Below, piece by piece: positions 32,201 through 42,060 of a stretch of DNA of 64,000 nt. Numbering within the stretch: the stretch's first letter is position 1; each line of letters begins with the position of its first letter. The translations under genes and the position numbers were made by a program. This DNA is from Parabacteroides faecalis (GTDB taxonomy: Bacteria; Bacteroidota; Bacteroidia; Bacteroidales; Tannerellaceae), in the NCBI RefSeq assembly GCF_022809355.1, contig NZ_JAKZMM010000012.1, positions 1 to 64,000 on the forward strand, read 5' to 3'. The notes below the pieces were generated by a model. It saw only the letters and a list, made by a program, of their open reading frames with translations, made no database searches and was not told the DNA's origin.

Positions 32201-32305
32201 TCAAAAATGTTGTGTGTATTCAGGAAAAGTTCTTTAGACGGATAATGACCATTTCACTGAATATAGCCAAATAGAAATAATAACAGAAAACAAGTAAAGT
32301 GTATC

Positions 32306-34609
32306 ATGAAAAAGAAAAGTTTCTGGTCGGTAATGCTTGCTGCTTCTTTAGCCTGGATGAGTTGTCCTTCGTTTGTGAGTGCAGCAGAAACATTCGACCC
32401 TGTTGAGTACGTCAGTCCGCTGGTTGGTACTCAGTCTACTTTTGAGTTGTCAACCGGTAATACGTATCCGGCTATCGCACGTCCGTGGGGTATGAACTTC
32501 TGGACTCCGCAGACGGGAAAGATGGGAGATGGTTGGCAATATGTTTATACAGCGAACAAGATTCGCGGTTTCAAACAGACACATCAGCCGAGTCCTTGGA
32601 TCAATGACTACGGGCAGTTTGTCATCATGCCGGTTGTAGGCAGTCCGGAGTTCGATCAGGATAAGCGCGCCAGCTGGTTCTCTCACAAAGGAGAAATAGC
32701 CAAGGCTTATTATTATAAGGTATATCTGGCCGAACATGATGTCGTAACAGAGTTGACACCGACCGATCGTGCTGCTTTGTTCCGTTTCACTTTCCCAGAG
32801 AATGATCATTCATACATCGTAGTGGATGCGTTGGACAAAGGTTCGTATGTAAAAGTCATCCCGGAAGAAAACAAGATCATTGGTTATACAACCAAGAACA
32901 GTGGTGGTGTCCCTGATAACTTCAAGAACTATTTCATCATTCAGTTTGATAAGCCTTTCACCTATAAGGCTACCTTTGCTGATGGCACATTAAGCGAAGG
33001 AAACGTAGAACAGCAGGCCAATCATGCAGGTGCTGTGATCGGTTTCAAGACGAAGAAAGGTGAGATTGTTCATGCCAAAGTAGCTTCTTCTTTCATCAGC
33101 TATGAACAGGCTGCCATCAACATGAAGGAGTTGGGCAATGACAGTTTCGATACGTTGGTACAGAAAGGAAAAGAAGCCTGGAACGATGTCTTGAGCAAGA
33201 TTGAAGTAGAAGGCGGAAACCTCGACCAGTATCGTACGTTCTATTCTTGTCTGTATCGTTCGTTGTTGTTCCCGCGTAAGTTCTATGAACTGGATGCAAA
33301 CGGAAAAGTGGTTCACTACAGTCCGTACAACGGTCAGGTATTGCCGGGATATATGTACACCGATACAGGTTTCTGGGATACATTCCGTTGTCTGTTCCCG
33401 TTCCTGAACCTGATGTTCCCGTCGGTCAACAAGGAAATGCAGGAAGGTCTGATCAATACCTATAAGGAAAGTGGTTTCTTCCCCGAATGGGCAAGTCCGG
33501 GTCACCGCGGCTGTATGGTAGGAAACAACTCGGCTTCTGTTCTGGTCGATGCCTATATGAAGGGTGTGAAGGTAGAAGACCTGAAGACATTGTACGAAGG
33601 ATTGATTCACGGAACGGAGAATGTTCATCCGAAGGCTTCTTCAACCGGACGTCTGGGTTATGAATATTACAATGAATTGGGATACGTTCCGTATGATGTC
33701 AAGATCAATGAAAATGCAGCTCGCACATTGGAATATGCTTACGACGACTGGTGTATTTACAAGCTGGCGAAAGACTTGAAACGTCCGAAGAAAGAAATCG
33801 ATCTGTTCGCTAAGCGGGCAATGAACTACAAAAACCTGTTCGACAAGGAAACCAACCTGATGCGTGGTAAGAATAAAGACGGTAAGTTTATGGCTCCGTT
33901 CTCTCCGCTGAAATGGGGTGATGCTTTCACTGAAGGAAACAGCTGGCACTATTCTTGGTCAGTCTTCCACGATCCGCAGGGATTGATCGACCTGATGGGT
34001 GGAAAAGATGTCTTTGTCCAGATGCTGGATTCAGTATTTGCCGTTCCGCCGATCTTTGATGACAGCTACTATGGTGGTGTGATTCATGAGATCCGTGAAA
34101 TGACCGTAATGAACATGGGTAACTATGCACACGGAAACCAGCCTATCCAGCACATGATCTATATGTATAACTATGCAGGCGAGCCTTGGAAGGCACAGTA
34201 TTGGTTGCGTCAGGTAATGAACCGGATGTACACTCCAGGACCGGACGGTTATTGCGGTGATGAAGATAACGGTCAGACTTCAGCTTGGTATGTCTTCTCA
34301 GCTTTAGGATTCTATCCGGTTTGTCCGGGAACTACCCAGTATGTGATGGGAGCTCCGTTGTTCAAGAAGGCAACCTTGCATTTCGAGAATGGAAAATCGC
34401 TGGTGATCAATGCACCGGCCAACAGTGCTGAAAACTTCTATATCAAATCCTTGAAGTTCAATGGTCAGAATTATACGAAGAACTATCTGGATCATAACGA
34501 TTTGATGAAGGGTGCGGTATTGGATATAGAAATGGATGACCAGCCGAACAAGCAGCGCGGAATCCAGACAGCCGATTTCCCATATTCTTTCTCTACTGAG
34601 AAGAAGTAA
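32306..34609 (+). CDS. GH92 family glycosidase with Gln at the catalytic-acid position
   Basis: A 767-residue exported enzyme (signal peptide about residues 1-27). The GH92 fold is clear: YVSPLVGT, a DTGFWDTFR motif, and GDEDNGQTSAWYVFSALGFY (651-670) with the candidate base Asp652/Asp654. GH92 alpha-mannosidases are calcium-dependent exo-enzymes. The expected catalytic acid in the NEP motif is Gln612 here (GNQPIQHMIYMYNYAG). As far as I recall, GH92 members with Gln at this site include mannose-1-phospho-mannose (phosphodiester) hydrolases. So the substrate may differ from plain alpha-mannosides; this is inference. Confidence 0.93.
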   Translation: MKKKSFWSVMLAASLAWMSCPSFVSAAETFDPVEYVSPLVGTQSTFELSTGNTYPAIARPWGMNFWTPQTGKMGDGWQYVYTANKIRGFKQTHQPSPWINDYGQFVIMPVVGSPEFDQDKRASWFSHKGEIAKAYYYKVYLAEHDVVTELTPTDRAALFRFTFPENDHSYIVVDALDKGSYVKVIPEENKIIGYTTKNSGGVPDNFKNYFIIQFDKPFTYKATFADGTLSEGNVEQQANHAGAVIGFKTKKGEIVHAKVASSFISYEQAAINMKELGNDSFDTLVQKGKEAWNDVLSKIEVEGGNLDQYRTFYSCLYRSLLFPRKFYELDANGKVVHYSPYNGQVLPGYMYTDTGFWDTFRCLFPFLNLMFPSVNKEMQEGLINTYKESGFFPEWASPGHRGCMVGNNSASVLVDAYMKGVKVEDLKTLYEGLIHGTENVHPKASSTGRLGYEYYNELGYVPYDVKINENAARTLEYAYDDWCIYKLAKDLKRPKKEIDLFAKRAMNYKNLFDKETNLMRGKNKDGKFMAPFSPLKWGDAFTEGNSWHYSWSVFHDPQGLIDLMGGKDVFVQMLDSVFAVPPIFDDSYYGGVIHEIREMTVMNMGNYAHGNQPIQHMIYMYNYAGEPWKAQYWLRQVMNRMYTPGPDGYCGDEDNGQTSAWYVFSALGFYPVCPGTTQYVMGAPLFKKATLHFENGKSLVINAPANSAENFYIKSLKFNGQNYTKNYLDHNDLMKGAVLDIEMDDQPNKQRGIQTADFPYSFSTEKK

Positions 34610-34640
34610 TTCGGAAAATTCTCTATACTTCTGTTTAGTC

Positions 34641-34708
34641 AGGCACGATTTATATGGATTTGCACTTTTATTGGATAATGATAAGTGAAATCGATTTGAA
34701 TCGTGCCT
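34641..34708 (+). terminator. Two-tier hairpin between the two GH92 genes
   Basis: AGGCACGATT (34641-34650) pairs with AATCGTGCCT (34699-34708); inside it CACTTTTAT can pair with ATAAGTG. It probably ends the first GH92 transcript, but it lies only 42 nt ahead of the next start codon and could instead act in a leader RNA. Confidence 0.6.
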
Positions 34709-34750
34709 AATTTATTATCTTTATCCCTAGAAATATAAAATCATTATTAT

Positions 34751-37027
34751 ATGAAGAAAGTATATAAATCAACATTGGTCGTTCTGGCTTCTCTGTTCCT
34801 GCTGGGTTCGTGTACTCCGCAGGCAAACAACAAAGCCGGAGCCATGAAGTCGCCCATCGAGTATGTGAATCCATACATGGGTAACATCAGCCATTTGCTG
34901 GTGCCGACGTATCCGACCGTACATCTTCCGAACAGCATGATGCGTGTTTATCCCGAAAGAGCCGATTTTACAGGTGATCGGTTAGGTGGTTTACCTTTGA
35001 TTGTAACCAGCCATCGCGGAAGTTCTGCCTTTAACCTGAGTCCGTATCAAGGAGACGAAAGCGGCTTGCGGCCGGTTGTTCCGTTGAGCTATGACCAGGA
35101 AAAGCTGACTCCATACCGTTATCAGGTGTATTTGGACGAACCGAATGTCGATGTGGACTTTGCTCCGTCCCGGCAAAGTGCGGTGTATAGCCTGACTTTC
35201 GAGAATGAGGCTCCTTCTTATCTCGTATTCAATACACGAAGAGGAGAGATCGAAGTGAATGGCAATGCCGTGAGTGGTTTCCAGTATATTGAAGGAAACA
35301 CGAAAGTCTATCTGTATGCGGAAGTCGACAAGACACCCGAAAAGGTCGGAACCTTAACTGATGGAGCCGTAAAGACGGATGTCCTGAAGAAAGAAGGCGA
35401 GAATGCTGCGGTTGTGATGGCTTTCCCGGTCAATGTTGGCAAAGTAGGTGTTCGTTATGGCGTTTCATTTATTGATGCAGAACAGGCGAAAAAGAACTTG
35501 CAACGTGAGATTGCTGCTTATGATGTGGACGTAGTGGCCAAAGCCGGACAGAATGCCTGGAACCAGGCGTTGGACAAGATCCAGGTTGAAGGTGGTACTG
35601 AAGACGACAAGACAGTCTTTTATACTTCGCTGTATCGTTGCTTTGAACGCCCGGTTTGTATCAGCGAAGATGGACGTTATTACAGTGCTTATGATGGAAA
35701 AATACATGAAGATGGCGGACGTCCGTTCTATGTAGATGACTGGATTTGGGATACTTACCGTGCTACACATCCGTTGCGTGCCCTGATTGATGCAGAACGC
35801 GAAGGAGACATCGTTAATTCTTTCTTGCTGATGGCCGAACAGATGGGTACGAACTGGATGCCAACATTCCCGGAAGTAACCGGTGATTCTCGTCGTATGA
35901 ACTCAAATCATGGTGTAGCAACGGTGATTGATGCTTACCGGAAAGGTGTCCGTGGATTTGATCTGGCCAAAGCCTATGAGGCTTGCCGCAAAGGAATGGA
36001 AGAAAAGACCTTGATTCCGTGGTCGGGCAAACCGGCCGGCTGGCTCGACCAGTTCTATAAGGAACATGGTTATATTCCGGCTTTGCGTCCGGGCGAAAAG
36101 GAAACGGTAGAGAATGTATCTATGTGGGAGAAACGTCAGCCGATCGCTGTGACTTTGGGTACGGCATACGATCAGTGGTGTCTCGGACAGATTGCCCAGG
36201 AATTAGGCAAGAAGGACGAAGCTGATTACTACCTGAAGTGTTCGTATAACTATCGGAATGTATTTAATCCTGAGACCGGATTCTTCCATCCGAAAGATAA
36301 AGACGGCAAATTCATTACTCCGCTGGATTACCGTTATGACGGCGGTCTGGGTGCCCGCGATTATTATGATGAAAACAATGGCTATATCTATCGTTGGGAT
36401 GTGCAGCACAACATCGGCGACTTGATTTCGCTTGTGGGTGGAAACGATAAGTTTACCGCTGCATTGGATGATATGTTCAATACGCCATTGGGCATGTCGA
36501 AGTGGCAATTCTATTCTACATTGCCTGATCATACCGGAAATGTGGGTATGTATTCGATGGCCAACGAACCGAGTTTGCATATTCCGTATCTGTATAACTA
36601 TGCCGGAAAGCCTTGGATGACGCAGAAACGTATCCGCACCTTATTGACACAATGGTTCCGAAACGACCTGATGGGCGTGCCGGGTGATGAAGACGGTGGC
36701 GGAATGTCAGCCTTTGTTGCCTTCAGTCAGATGGGATTTTATCCGGTCACTCCGGGAATGCCGTCGTATAATATCGGTAGTCCGGTCTTCACCAGTATGA
36801 AGATGCACCTGAGTAATGGCAAGATATTTGAGATCAAGGCAAACAATGCTTCGCCGGAAAACAAATACATCCAGTCGGCCCGCCTGAATGGCAAAGAACT
36901 GAATCAGGCTTGGTTTAACCACAGCGATATCATGGATGGCGGTTTGCTGGAAGTTGAAATGGGACCGAAGGCAAACAAGTCGTGGGGAACAGCCACTCCG
37001 CCGCCTTCAGCAGCTCCGATGCCATAA
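34751..37027 (+). CDS. GH92 family alpha-mannosidase, lipoprotein
   Basis: A 758-residue lipoprotein (signal LLGSC, Cys21) of the GH92 family. It has the N-terminal IEYVNPYMGNISH, the DDWIWDTYRATHP motif, NEPSLHIPYLYNYAG with catalytic Glu606 and GDEDGGGMSAF with Asp646/Asp648. GH92 enzymes remove alpha-linked mannose from host or yeast glycans, using calcium. Unlike its neighbour it keeps the standard catalytic acid. It is 142 bp downstream of the first GH92 gene on the same strand. Confidence 0.94.
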   Translation: MKKVYKSTLVVLASLFLLGSCTPQANNKAGAMKSPIEYVNPYMGNISHLLVPTYPTVHLPNSMMRVYPERADFTGDRLGGLPLIVTSHRGSSAFNLSPYQGDESGLRPVVPLSYDQEKLTPYRYQVYLDEPNVDVDFAPSRQSAVYSLTFENEAPSYLVFNTRRGEIEVNGNAVSGFQYIEGNTKVYLYAEVDKTPEKVGTLTDGAVKTDVLKKEGENAAVVMAFPVNVGKVGVRYGVSFIDAEQAKKNLQREIAAYDVDVVAKAGQNAWNQALDKIQVEGGTEDDKTVFYTSLYRCFERPVCISEDGRYYSAYDGKIHEDGGRPFYVDDWIWDTYRATHPLRALIDAEREGDIVNSFLLMAEQMGTNWMPTFPEVTGDSRRMNSNHGVATVIDAYRKGVRGFDLAKAYEACRKGMEEKTLIPWSGKPAGWLDQFYKEHGYIPALRPGEKETVENVSMWEKRQPIAVTLGTAYDQWCLGQIAQELGKKDEADYYLKCSYNYRNVFNPETGFFHPKDKDGKFITPLDYRYDGGLGARDYYDENNGYIYRWDVQHNIGDLISLVGGNDKFTAALDDMFNTPLGMSKWQFYSTLPDHTGNVGMYSMANEPSLHIPYLYNYAGKPWMTQKRIRTLLTQWFRNDLMGVPGDEDGGGMSAFVAFSQMGFYPVTPGMPSYNIGSPVFTSMKMHLSNGKIFEIKANNASPENKYIQSARLNGKELNQAWFNHSDIMDGGLLEVEMGPKANKSWGTATPPPSAAPMP

Positions 37028-37042
37028 GATGAATCATATATT

Positions 37043-37071
37043 TGCCCTGGGATTCGTCTCAGGGCATTTTT
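37043..37071 (+). terminator. Terminator after the second GH92 gene
   Basis: TGCCCTG pairs with CAGGGCA around a 10-nt loop and is followed by TTTTT. Confidence 0.85.
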
Positions 37072-37190
37072 ATATCCAACAGAAAGAATCACCTGGACTA
37101 ACCCGACGGCTGTTTGCCCTGAATACACTCCATAAAACCTGTCAGGAAGTTTCGTTTTTCTCCCGCCCTCATGAAAAATATAAAAAGGTA

Positions 37191-37222
37191 TTTGGAACGA
37201 GCGACTTATCTTTCTACTTTTG
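37191..37222 (+). promoter_or_regulatory. Promoter of the outer-membrane barrel gene
   Basis: TTTG (37191-37194), 20-nt spacer, TACTTTTG (37215-37222). It shows that translation begins at the ATG at 37247 and not at an upstream in-frame ATG (37220) that overlaps the -7 element. Confidence 0.8.
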
Positions 37223-37246
37223 CATTCAAAATCGAACAAGTATAGC

Positions 37247-38515
37247 ATGTTAAGAAAAATAGTTATTCTGACCGTTTTAGGCGGATTCCTGGTAAGTCAT
37301 TCGACGGAAGCCCAGGACGTTCGGACGGATTCGGTAGCGGTTGTTTCCGAGTCGGTACCCGATACGGTATCGAAACCGGTGTTGATGTTGGATGGTAAGC
37401 CGATGACAGAAAAACAGATGAAGCGTTATTACAAGCAGATGCGTCGTGATTCGATTCGGGAAACGAAGAATATTTGGTGGTCTGTTTTGGGTGGTCCGTC
37501 TTATACGCCGGAAAGTTCCCTGGGTGTGGGCGGTGCAGTATTGTCGAGTTTCCGTTTTCATCGGAACGACTCCATTACCAAACGATCTTTTATCCCTGCC
37601 GGTTTCGCTATCTCCTTGAATGGTACATTTGTCCTGGCCGGAGCCGGAACTCTTTTCTTCAATGAGAACAAATTCCGTATTTACGTCAATTACAGTTTCC
37701 GCAACGAGCCTGCCCATTATTATGGAAAAGGATACGAAAGCATAGAGAATGTTCAGCGTGGCGACTCCACCACGAAATATCATCGGACGTATTTCCAATT
37801 CTATCCGCGTTTTGTGTGGGAAGTCAAGCCGAACCTGTTTGCCGGAACTTTATTTGAATTGAATCTGACGAAAGCAAGTGATGTGAATCCGGTGATGGCT
37901 GCCGATCCGTATTTCCTGAAGTTCAAACCGAAATATGTGAATATTGGTGTCGGCGGTTTGTTGCAATACGATACACGTGATGATGTGGCAACGCCTACTT
38001 CGGGTATGCTGGTGAGCGGAATGGCTAAGTTCTTCGGCAAGTATCTGGGCGGTGCTTATAATTATGAGTTGTTCGAACTGGAATATCGTCAGTTCAAGAA
38101 CGTTTTCCGTCCGCGCAGTACGCTGGCGTGGATTGCCAAAACACAGATAGGAGTAGGCAATGTTCCTTTTTCCGAATTGCCTTCGTTTGGTTCGCCTTTC
38201 GATCTCCGCGGATATTACATCGGACAATATCGGGATAAATCGATGGCCTACGGGATTTTGGAATACCGCCACATGTTTGGTAGTCCGGCCATGTATAAAA
38301 GCGGAAACTTCTGGGCGAAGTGTGGTTTCGTAGCCTGGGTCGGAACAGGAACCATTGGCAATACGCCTTTTGTTGATTGGAATAAATGGAAACTCAACTA
38401 TGGTGCCGGTCTCCGAATCCAAGTACAGCCGGGAAAGAATTTCCGTCTTGACTTAGGAAAAGATCCGGCCAACAAGGGAATTTCATTTTATATGAATATG
38501 ACGGAAGCATTCTGA
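37247..38515 (+). CDS. Outer-membrane beta-barrel protein (BamA/surface-antigen type)
   Basis: A 422-residue exported protein: signal peptide MLRKIVILTVLGGFLVS, then a short periplasmic region with KPMTEKQMKRYYKQMRRD, and a C-terminal barrel. Alternating strands and the closing Phe (NMTEAF) fit an outer-membrane barrel of the Omp85/BamA C-terminal type (GVGGLLQYDTRDDVATPTSG, and SFDLRGYYIGQYRD-like motifs). It lacks visible POTRA repeats. The neighbouring convergent gene also encodes a barrel (patatin-BamA fusion). Confidence 0.82.
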   Translation: MLRKIVILTVLGGFLVSHSTEAQDVRTDSVAVVSESVPDTVSKPVLMLDGKPMTEKQMKRYYKQMRRDSIRETKNIWWSVLGGPSYTPESSLGVGGAVLSSFRFHRNDSITKRSFIPAGFAISLNGTFVLAGAGTLFFNENKFRIYVNYSFRNEPAHYYGKGYESIENVQRGDSTTKYHRTYFQFYPRFVWEVKPNLFAGTLFELNLTKASDVNPVMAADPYFLKFKPKYVNIGVGGLLQYDTRDDVATPTSGMLVSGMAKFFGKYLGGAYNYELFELEYRQFKNVFRPRSTLAWIAKTQIGVGNVPFSELPSFGSPFDLRGYYIGQYRDKSMAYGILEYRHMFGSPAMYKSGNFWAKCGFVAWVGTGTIGNTPFVDWNKWKLNYGAGLRIQVQPGKNFRLDLGKDPANKGISFYMNMTEAF

Positions 38516-38539
38516 TCAAGAGAATGCTTCCGTTTTTTT
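38501..38539 (+). terminator. Terminator overlapping the stop codon of the barrel gene
   Basis: ACGGAAGCATTCT pairs with AGAATGCTTCCGT around GATCAAG, followed by seven T. The stop codon lies in the loop, so the last codons form part of the terminator stem. Confidence 0.9.
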
Positions 38540-38557
38540 ATGTAATACACAGGCGGC

Positions 38558-40870
38558 TTAATCCAGTAACTTCGGATTGAATAGGAGATAACCGATGTTA
38601 ATACCGAAATTGAAGTTCTTGCTTGGATAACTATATCCGTTGGCATACAAGCTGATGCTGGTGAAAGGCAGGTGAACCACAAAGGCTGCTTCTCCCATAT
38701 ACTTGAATGAATCGAGGAACTTCCCGTAATAAGGCAAGGTCATCACGTAATTGTTGTCTAATACTTCGGTATGTTTCTTGATTTCGTAGAGCGGCAAAAA
38801 TCCATATAGATCTAGCCGGAAATGGACGAACTTGCCCAACTTCAGGATCGGAGAGACGCCCAGTGCCGCATATTGGTTGGCACGAAAGGCTTCGTTGAAT
38901 ACGATCGTGCTGTGCGGAGTCGGTGTAAATGCCGGTGCCTGCAGGATAGAAGCCGTATAGTTTTCCATCAGGTTCTTGCTGGATAAAACCAGCTCTCCGG
39001 TATATCCCAGATTAAACAGCTTGCTCAGTTCGTGGTATTGTTCCCAATGGGCTTTCATCTGGAGCCAACTGTGGGTATTGTTTTTGGTTGGTTCCGTAGC
39101 TACGTTAGGCTTGTATTTCTCGGTTCCGGTGATATACTGGGCATTCAATGACCGCTTCACTCCTGAGATCGGGTAAACCTTCGTACTCAATGAGTTCTGT
39201 TCGATATTCAACGATCCCGAGAATAGGTTATAACGGCTGTGTTCATAATCCCGGTCGGCAAACGAGACTTCGGTATTCTGGTAATAATAGTCATTTAACT
39301 GGCCGTAGCCAAAACCGATTTCTGCTTTTGCCCGGTTCAGGAACGGGAAACCCAGCTTCAGCTTCATGTACAGTTCGTGCTGCTTGATGAAAGCCGGCAC
39401 GACATCTTCGTAGAACAGCGACTGGCTTTCCGAATAACGTTTGTAGGAGAACACACCTTGCCAGTTGATATACGTAGGAATGCGCGTTTGCAGATACATG
39501 CGTCCGTTCAGCATCACGCCGCTGAAAGAGTTTCCTACCTGAAAGTCTGCATTCATATCAGCCGCATATCGTCCTAAATAACGGTAACCAAGACCTAAAT
39601 AGAGTTGGTTGGCCTGATGGGATGAAATGTTTCCTCCCAGACCGATATTTATCTCGTCGGACATCGTGATGTACAAATGCAGGTCGAATGTTTTGTTTAC
39701 CCGGTTGTAAATCGCCTTCGGAACAATTTCCTTGATCTTCGAATAGGCCAGCATCTTGAAATAAGCCCGCTTGAATTCTTCCATCGAAAATTCCTGGTTA
39801 ATGTCGCGGTGCAATTGCGATTCGATGTACTTCTGCTGCGACTCTGATACGCCGGTAATATAGATATTCTTGAATACCAGAGGCGGCAGACTTTCCTTGT
39901 ATTGTTTCCGTCGCAGGTTTAATGAGTCAAGAGGCATTCTCCGGTGTACCCGTCCTTTGATGGAATCAATCAGACTCATGGTGCGCTTGTAGCCCATTTC
40001 CATGATCTCGTTGGCTTTCTGGAAGTCGAGTAAGGAAACATCCGGCATGTTAAAGCGGATAATCATGCCGTCTTCTTCATCTACCTCGTAGTTGGTTTCC
40101 TGCATGATCATGGTTTCTATCTGATTGTACGGATTGTTGGAAGGTTTGCTTTTACCGGTACTCAAGGCCACTCCGAAGATGAAATCTGGGTGAAAGTCTT
40201 CTTTCATCGTTTTAACCGGGAAGTTATCATAAATACCTCCGTCGAACATCGGGACACTGTCTTTCCACACGGGTTTGAAGAACAAAGGGAACGTCATGGA
40301 GATACGAACCGCTTCTCCCAAATCTCCGTTTTTGAAGATCACCGGCTTTTTGTTATAGATATCCGAACCGATACAGCGGAAAGGAACAAACAAATTGTCA
40401 AAATTCCAGGCTGCTTTGGCTGTTGCCTGCGCATACAAAGCCATAAAAGCCTGATTCATCTGAATGGGGTTAATCAGACTCTGAGGCAAGAAGTTGGTCT
40501 TTATCTGCAAGGAATCGGACATATCGATGGAGAAGTGTGCCATTTCGGGCGTCGGATCGGGTTTCCGGAAATAATACATATAATCATCTTCCACCGTTCC
40601 GGTTTGCCAATAGCCAAATTCTTTCGATAGCATCAGTTGAAGCATTTCATCGGGCGTGTAACCCATGGCGTACAAACTGCCAATGATTGCTCCGATGGAC
40701 GTACCTGTAATGTAATCGATAGGAATTTCATTCTCTTCGAAGGCTTTAATAACGCCTATATGGGCTGCGCCTTTGGCACCACCGCCGCTTAATACCAATC
40801 CGACTCGCTGTGCTTGCAGGGAGTTTATGAGTATAAAAAAGAAACTGATAACAATTGAAATCCGCTTCAT
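38558..40870 (-). CDS. Patatin-like phospholipase with C-terminal outer-membrane barrel
   Basis: A 770-residue exported protein (signal peptide residues 1-20). The patatin domain has the oxyanion loop SGGGAKGAAHIG (28-39), the nucleophile elbow GTSIG with Ser58 and the catalytic Asp in FDGGIYDNFP (Asp210). After about residue 330 come a POTRA-like linker and beta-strands with a barrel ending (FNFGINIGYLLFN), as in PlpD-type autotransporters of phospholipase domains. It probably displays or secretes a phospholipase across the outer membrane. A TTTG-N20-TACTTTTG promoter precedes it. Confidence 0.9.
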   Translation of the reverse strand: MKRISIVISFFFILINSLQAQRVGLVLSGGGAKGAAHIGVIKAFEENEIPIDYITGTSIGAIIGSLYAMGYTPDEMLQLMLSKEFGYWQTGTVEDDYMYYFRKPDPTPEMAHFSIDMSDSLQIKTNFLPQSLINPIQMNQAFMALYAQATAKAAWNFDNLFVPFRCIGSDIYNKKPVIFKNGDLGEAVRISMTFPLFFKPVWKDSVPMFDGGIYDNFPVKTMKEDFHPDFIFGVALSTGKSKPSNNPYNQIETMIMQETNYEVDEEDGMIIRFNMPDVSLLDFQKANEIMEMGYKRTMSLIDSIKGRVHRRMPLDSLNLRRKQYKESLPPLVFKNIYITGVSESQQKYIESQLHRDINQEFSMEEFKRAYFKMLAYSKIKEIVPKAIYNRVNKTFDLHLYITMSDEINIGLGGNISSHQANQLYLGLGYRYLGRYAADMNADFQVGNSFSGVMLNGRMYLQTRIPTYINWQGVFSYKRYSESQSLFYEDVVPAFIKQHELYMKLKLGFPFLNRAKAEIGFGYGQLNDYYYQNTEVSFADRDYEHSRYNLFSGSLNIEQNSLSTKVYPISGVKRSLNAQYITGTEKYKPNVATEPTKNNTHSWLQMKAHWEQYHELSKLFNLGYTGELVLSSKNLMENYTASILQAPAFTPTPHSTIVFNEAFRANQYAALGVSPILKLGKFVHFRLDLYGFLPLYEIKKHTEVLDNNYVMTLPYYGKFLDSFKYMGEAAFVVHLPFTSISLYANGYSYPSKNFNFGINIGYLLFNPKLLD

Positions 40871-40893
40871 AAGATACTTTTCAGAATTTATTC

Positions 40894-40925
40894 CAAAAGT
40901 AAGGAAAGTATTTTAGAAAATCAAA
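40894..40925 (-). promoter_or_regulatory. Promoter of the patatin-barrel gene
   Basis: On the minus strand TTTG (40922-40925), 20-nt spacer and TACTTTTG (40894-40901), about 24 nt upstream of the start codon. Confidence 0.78.
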
Positions 40926-41042
40926 GCGGATTCTGTCAATTCTTAGACAGAAAAAATATTCTAGACGCAATGAATACATTCGCATCCGAAATATTGTATT
41001 TGGGAAAATGATTGTTGTGAATATGAATAGGAGAAGGAGATG

Positions 41043-41125
41043 TGGGCAGTGATGGATTCGAACCACCGAAGGCGTAAGCCAGCTGAGTTACAGTCAGCCC
41101 CATTTGGCCACTCTGGTAACTGCCC
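41043..41125 (-). tRNA. tRNA-Tyr (GTA), copy 2
   Basis: 83 nt. Acceptor GGGCAGT pairs with ACTGCCC, the T-loop is GGTTCGAATCC, a long variable arm is present and the anticodon in GACTGTAACTC is GTA. The long variable arm is normal for bacterial tRNA-Tyr. Identical to the copy at 41307. Confidence 0.95.
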
Positions 41126-41212
41126 TAATCAATTGAGACTTGAAAATTAAAAATTGACAATTTATTTTATTGTAAATTGCCAATTCTCTATTATCAATTT
41201 TCAATTATTTTG

Positions 41213-41286
41213 AGCCTCTTGTCGGATTCGAACCAACGACCCCGAGATTACAAATCACGTGCTCTGGCCAACTGAGCTAAAGAGGC
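41213..41286 (-). tRNA. tRNA-Thr (TGT), copy 2
   Basis: 74 nt. Acceptor GCCTCTT pairs with AAGAGGC, D-arm AGCTCAGTTGGCCAGAGC, anticodon TGT within GATTTGTAATC, T-arm GTTGGTTCGAATCCGAC. Identical to the copy at 41475. Confidence 0.95.
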
Positions 41287-41306
41287 AAATCATATTTCAA
41301 AGAAAG

Positions 41307-41389
41307 TGGGCAGTGATGGATTCGAACCACCGAAGGCGTAAGCCAGCTGAGTTACAGTCAGCCCCATTTGGCCACTCTGGTAACTGCCC
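41307..41389 (-). tRNA. tRNA-Tyr (GTA), copy 1
   Basis: 83 nt, identical in sequence to 41043-41125. The four genes run Thr-Tyr-Thr-Tyr in transcription order and look like a tandem duplication of a Thr-Tyr pair with a period of about 263 bp. Confidence 0.95.
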
Positions 41390-41474
41390 TAATTAAAATT
41401 GATAATTGAAAAGTAAAGGTTGAAAAATAAAGAATTAATTTTCAATTTTCCATTATCAATTTTCAATTGTTTTG

Positions 41475-41548
41475 AGCCTCTTGTCGGATTCGAACCAACG
41501 ACCCCGAGATTACAAATCACGTGCTCTGGCCAACTGAGCTAAAGAGGC
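41475..41548 (-). tRNA. tRNA-Thr (TGT), copy 1
   Basis: 74 nt, identical to 41213-41286, first gene of the tRNA operon. A promoter (TTG-N19-TACCTTTG) lies about 40-50 nt upstream. Confidence 0.95.
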
Positions 41549-41594
41549 ATTGTTTGTTTTTGTCATTGAGAATGTTTATTTCTCAAATGCGGTG

Positions 41595-41624
41595 CAAAGG
41601 TAGGACTTATTTTTGAATTTGCAA
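41595..41624 (-). promoter_or_regulatory. Promoter of the Thr-Tyr-Thr-Tyr tRNA operon
   Basis: Minus strand: TTG (41622-41624), 19-nt spacer, TACCTTTG (41595-41602). Confidence 0.78.
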
Positions 41625-42060
41625 TACTTTTGATCGAAAAAATGCAAATTATTTTTCATTCTTCTATTTCATATTTACTGAATATGCTGATATAGAATTG
41701 TTTTTCTTCTTCCGGGCGGAAAAGAAAAAAATGAATAAGCGGTCGTTTATTCTGTTTGTTTTCTTGTTTGGGTCCGATTTGTCTATTTGTCATGGATTAG
41801 CAATTTGTCAAATGAACCCTCTCAAAACGGGCGTATTTCGATGCAAAGTACAGGTGGGTCGAAAATTTTCGAGTTTTGAAGGGGTTAAAAAACGGTTTTT
41901 ATGGCTTAATTAATTTATTTACAATGAAATATGCTGAAATTTCTAGGTTTTGTTTTTGAGCCATTTTTTTGAATAAAATAGCCTTTGGATACTAAAACGA
42001 AGGGTAAAAAACGAATTATCATCTGAAAACAGGGAATAAATCCATCTTTTTCGTCAACTC

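Noticed and set aside
41698-41913. 71-codon frame in the tRNA gap
   Set aside because: No start signal or domain, in an AT-rich gap with repeats.
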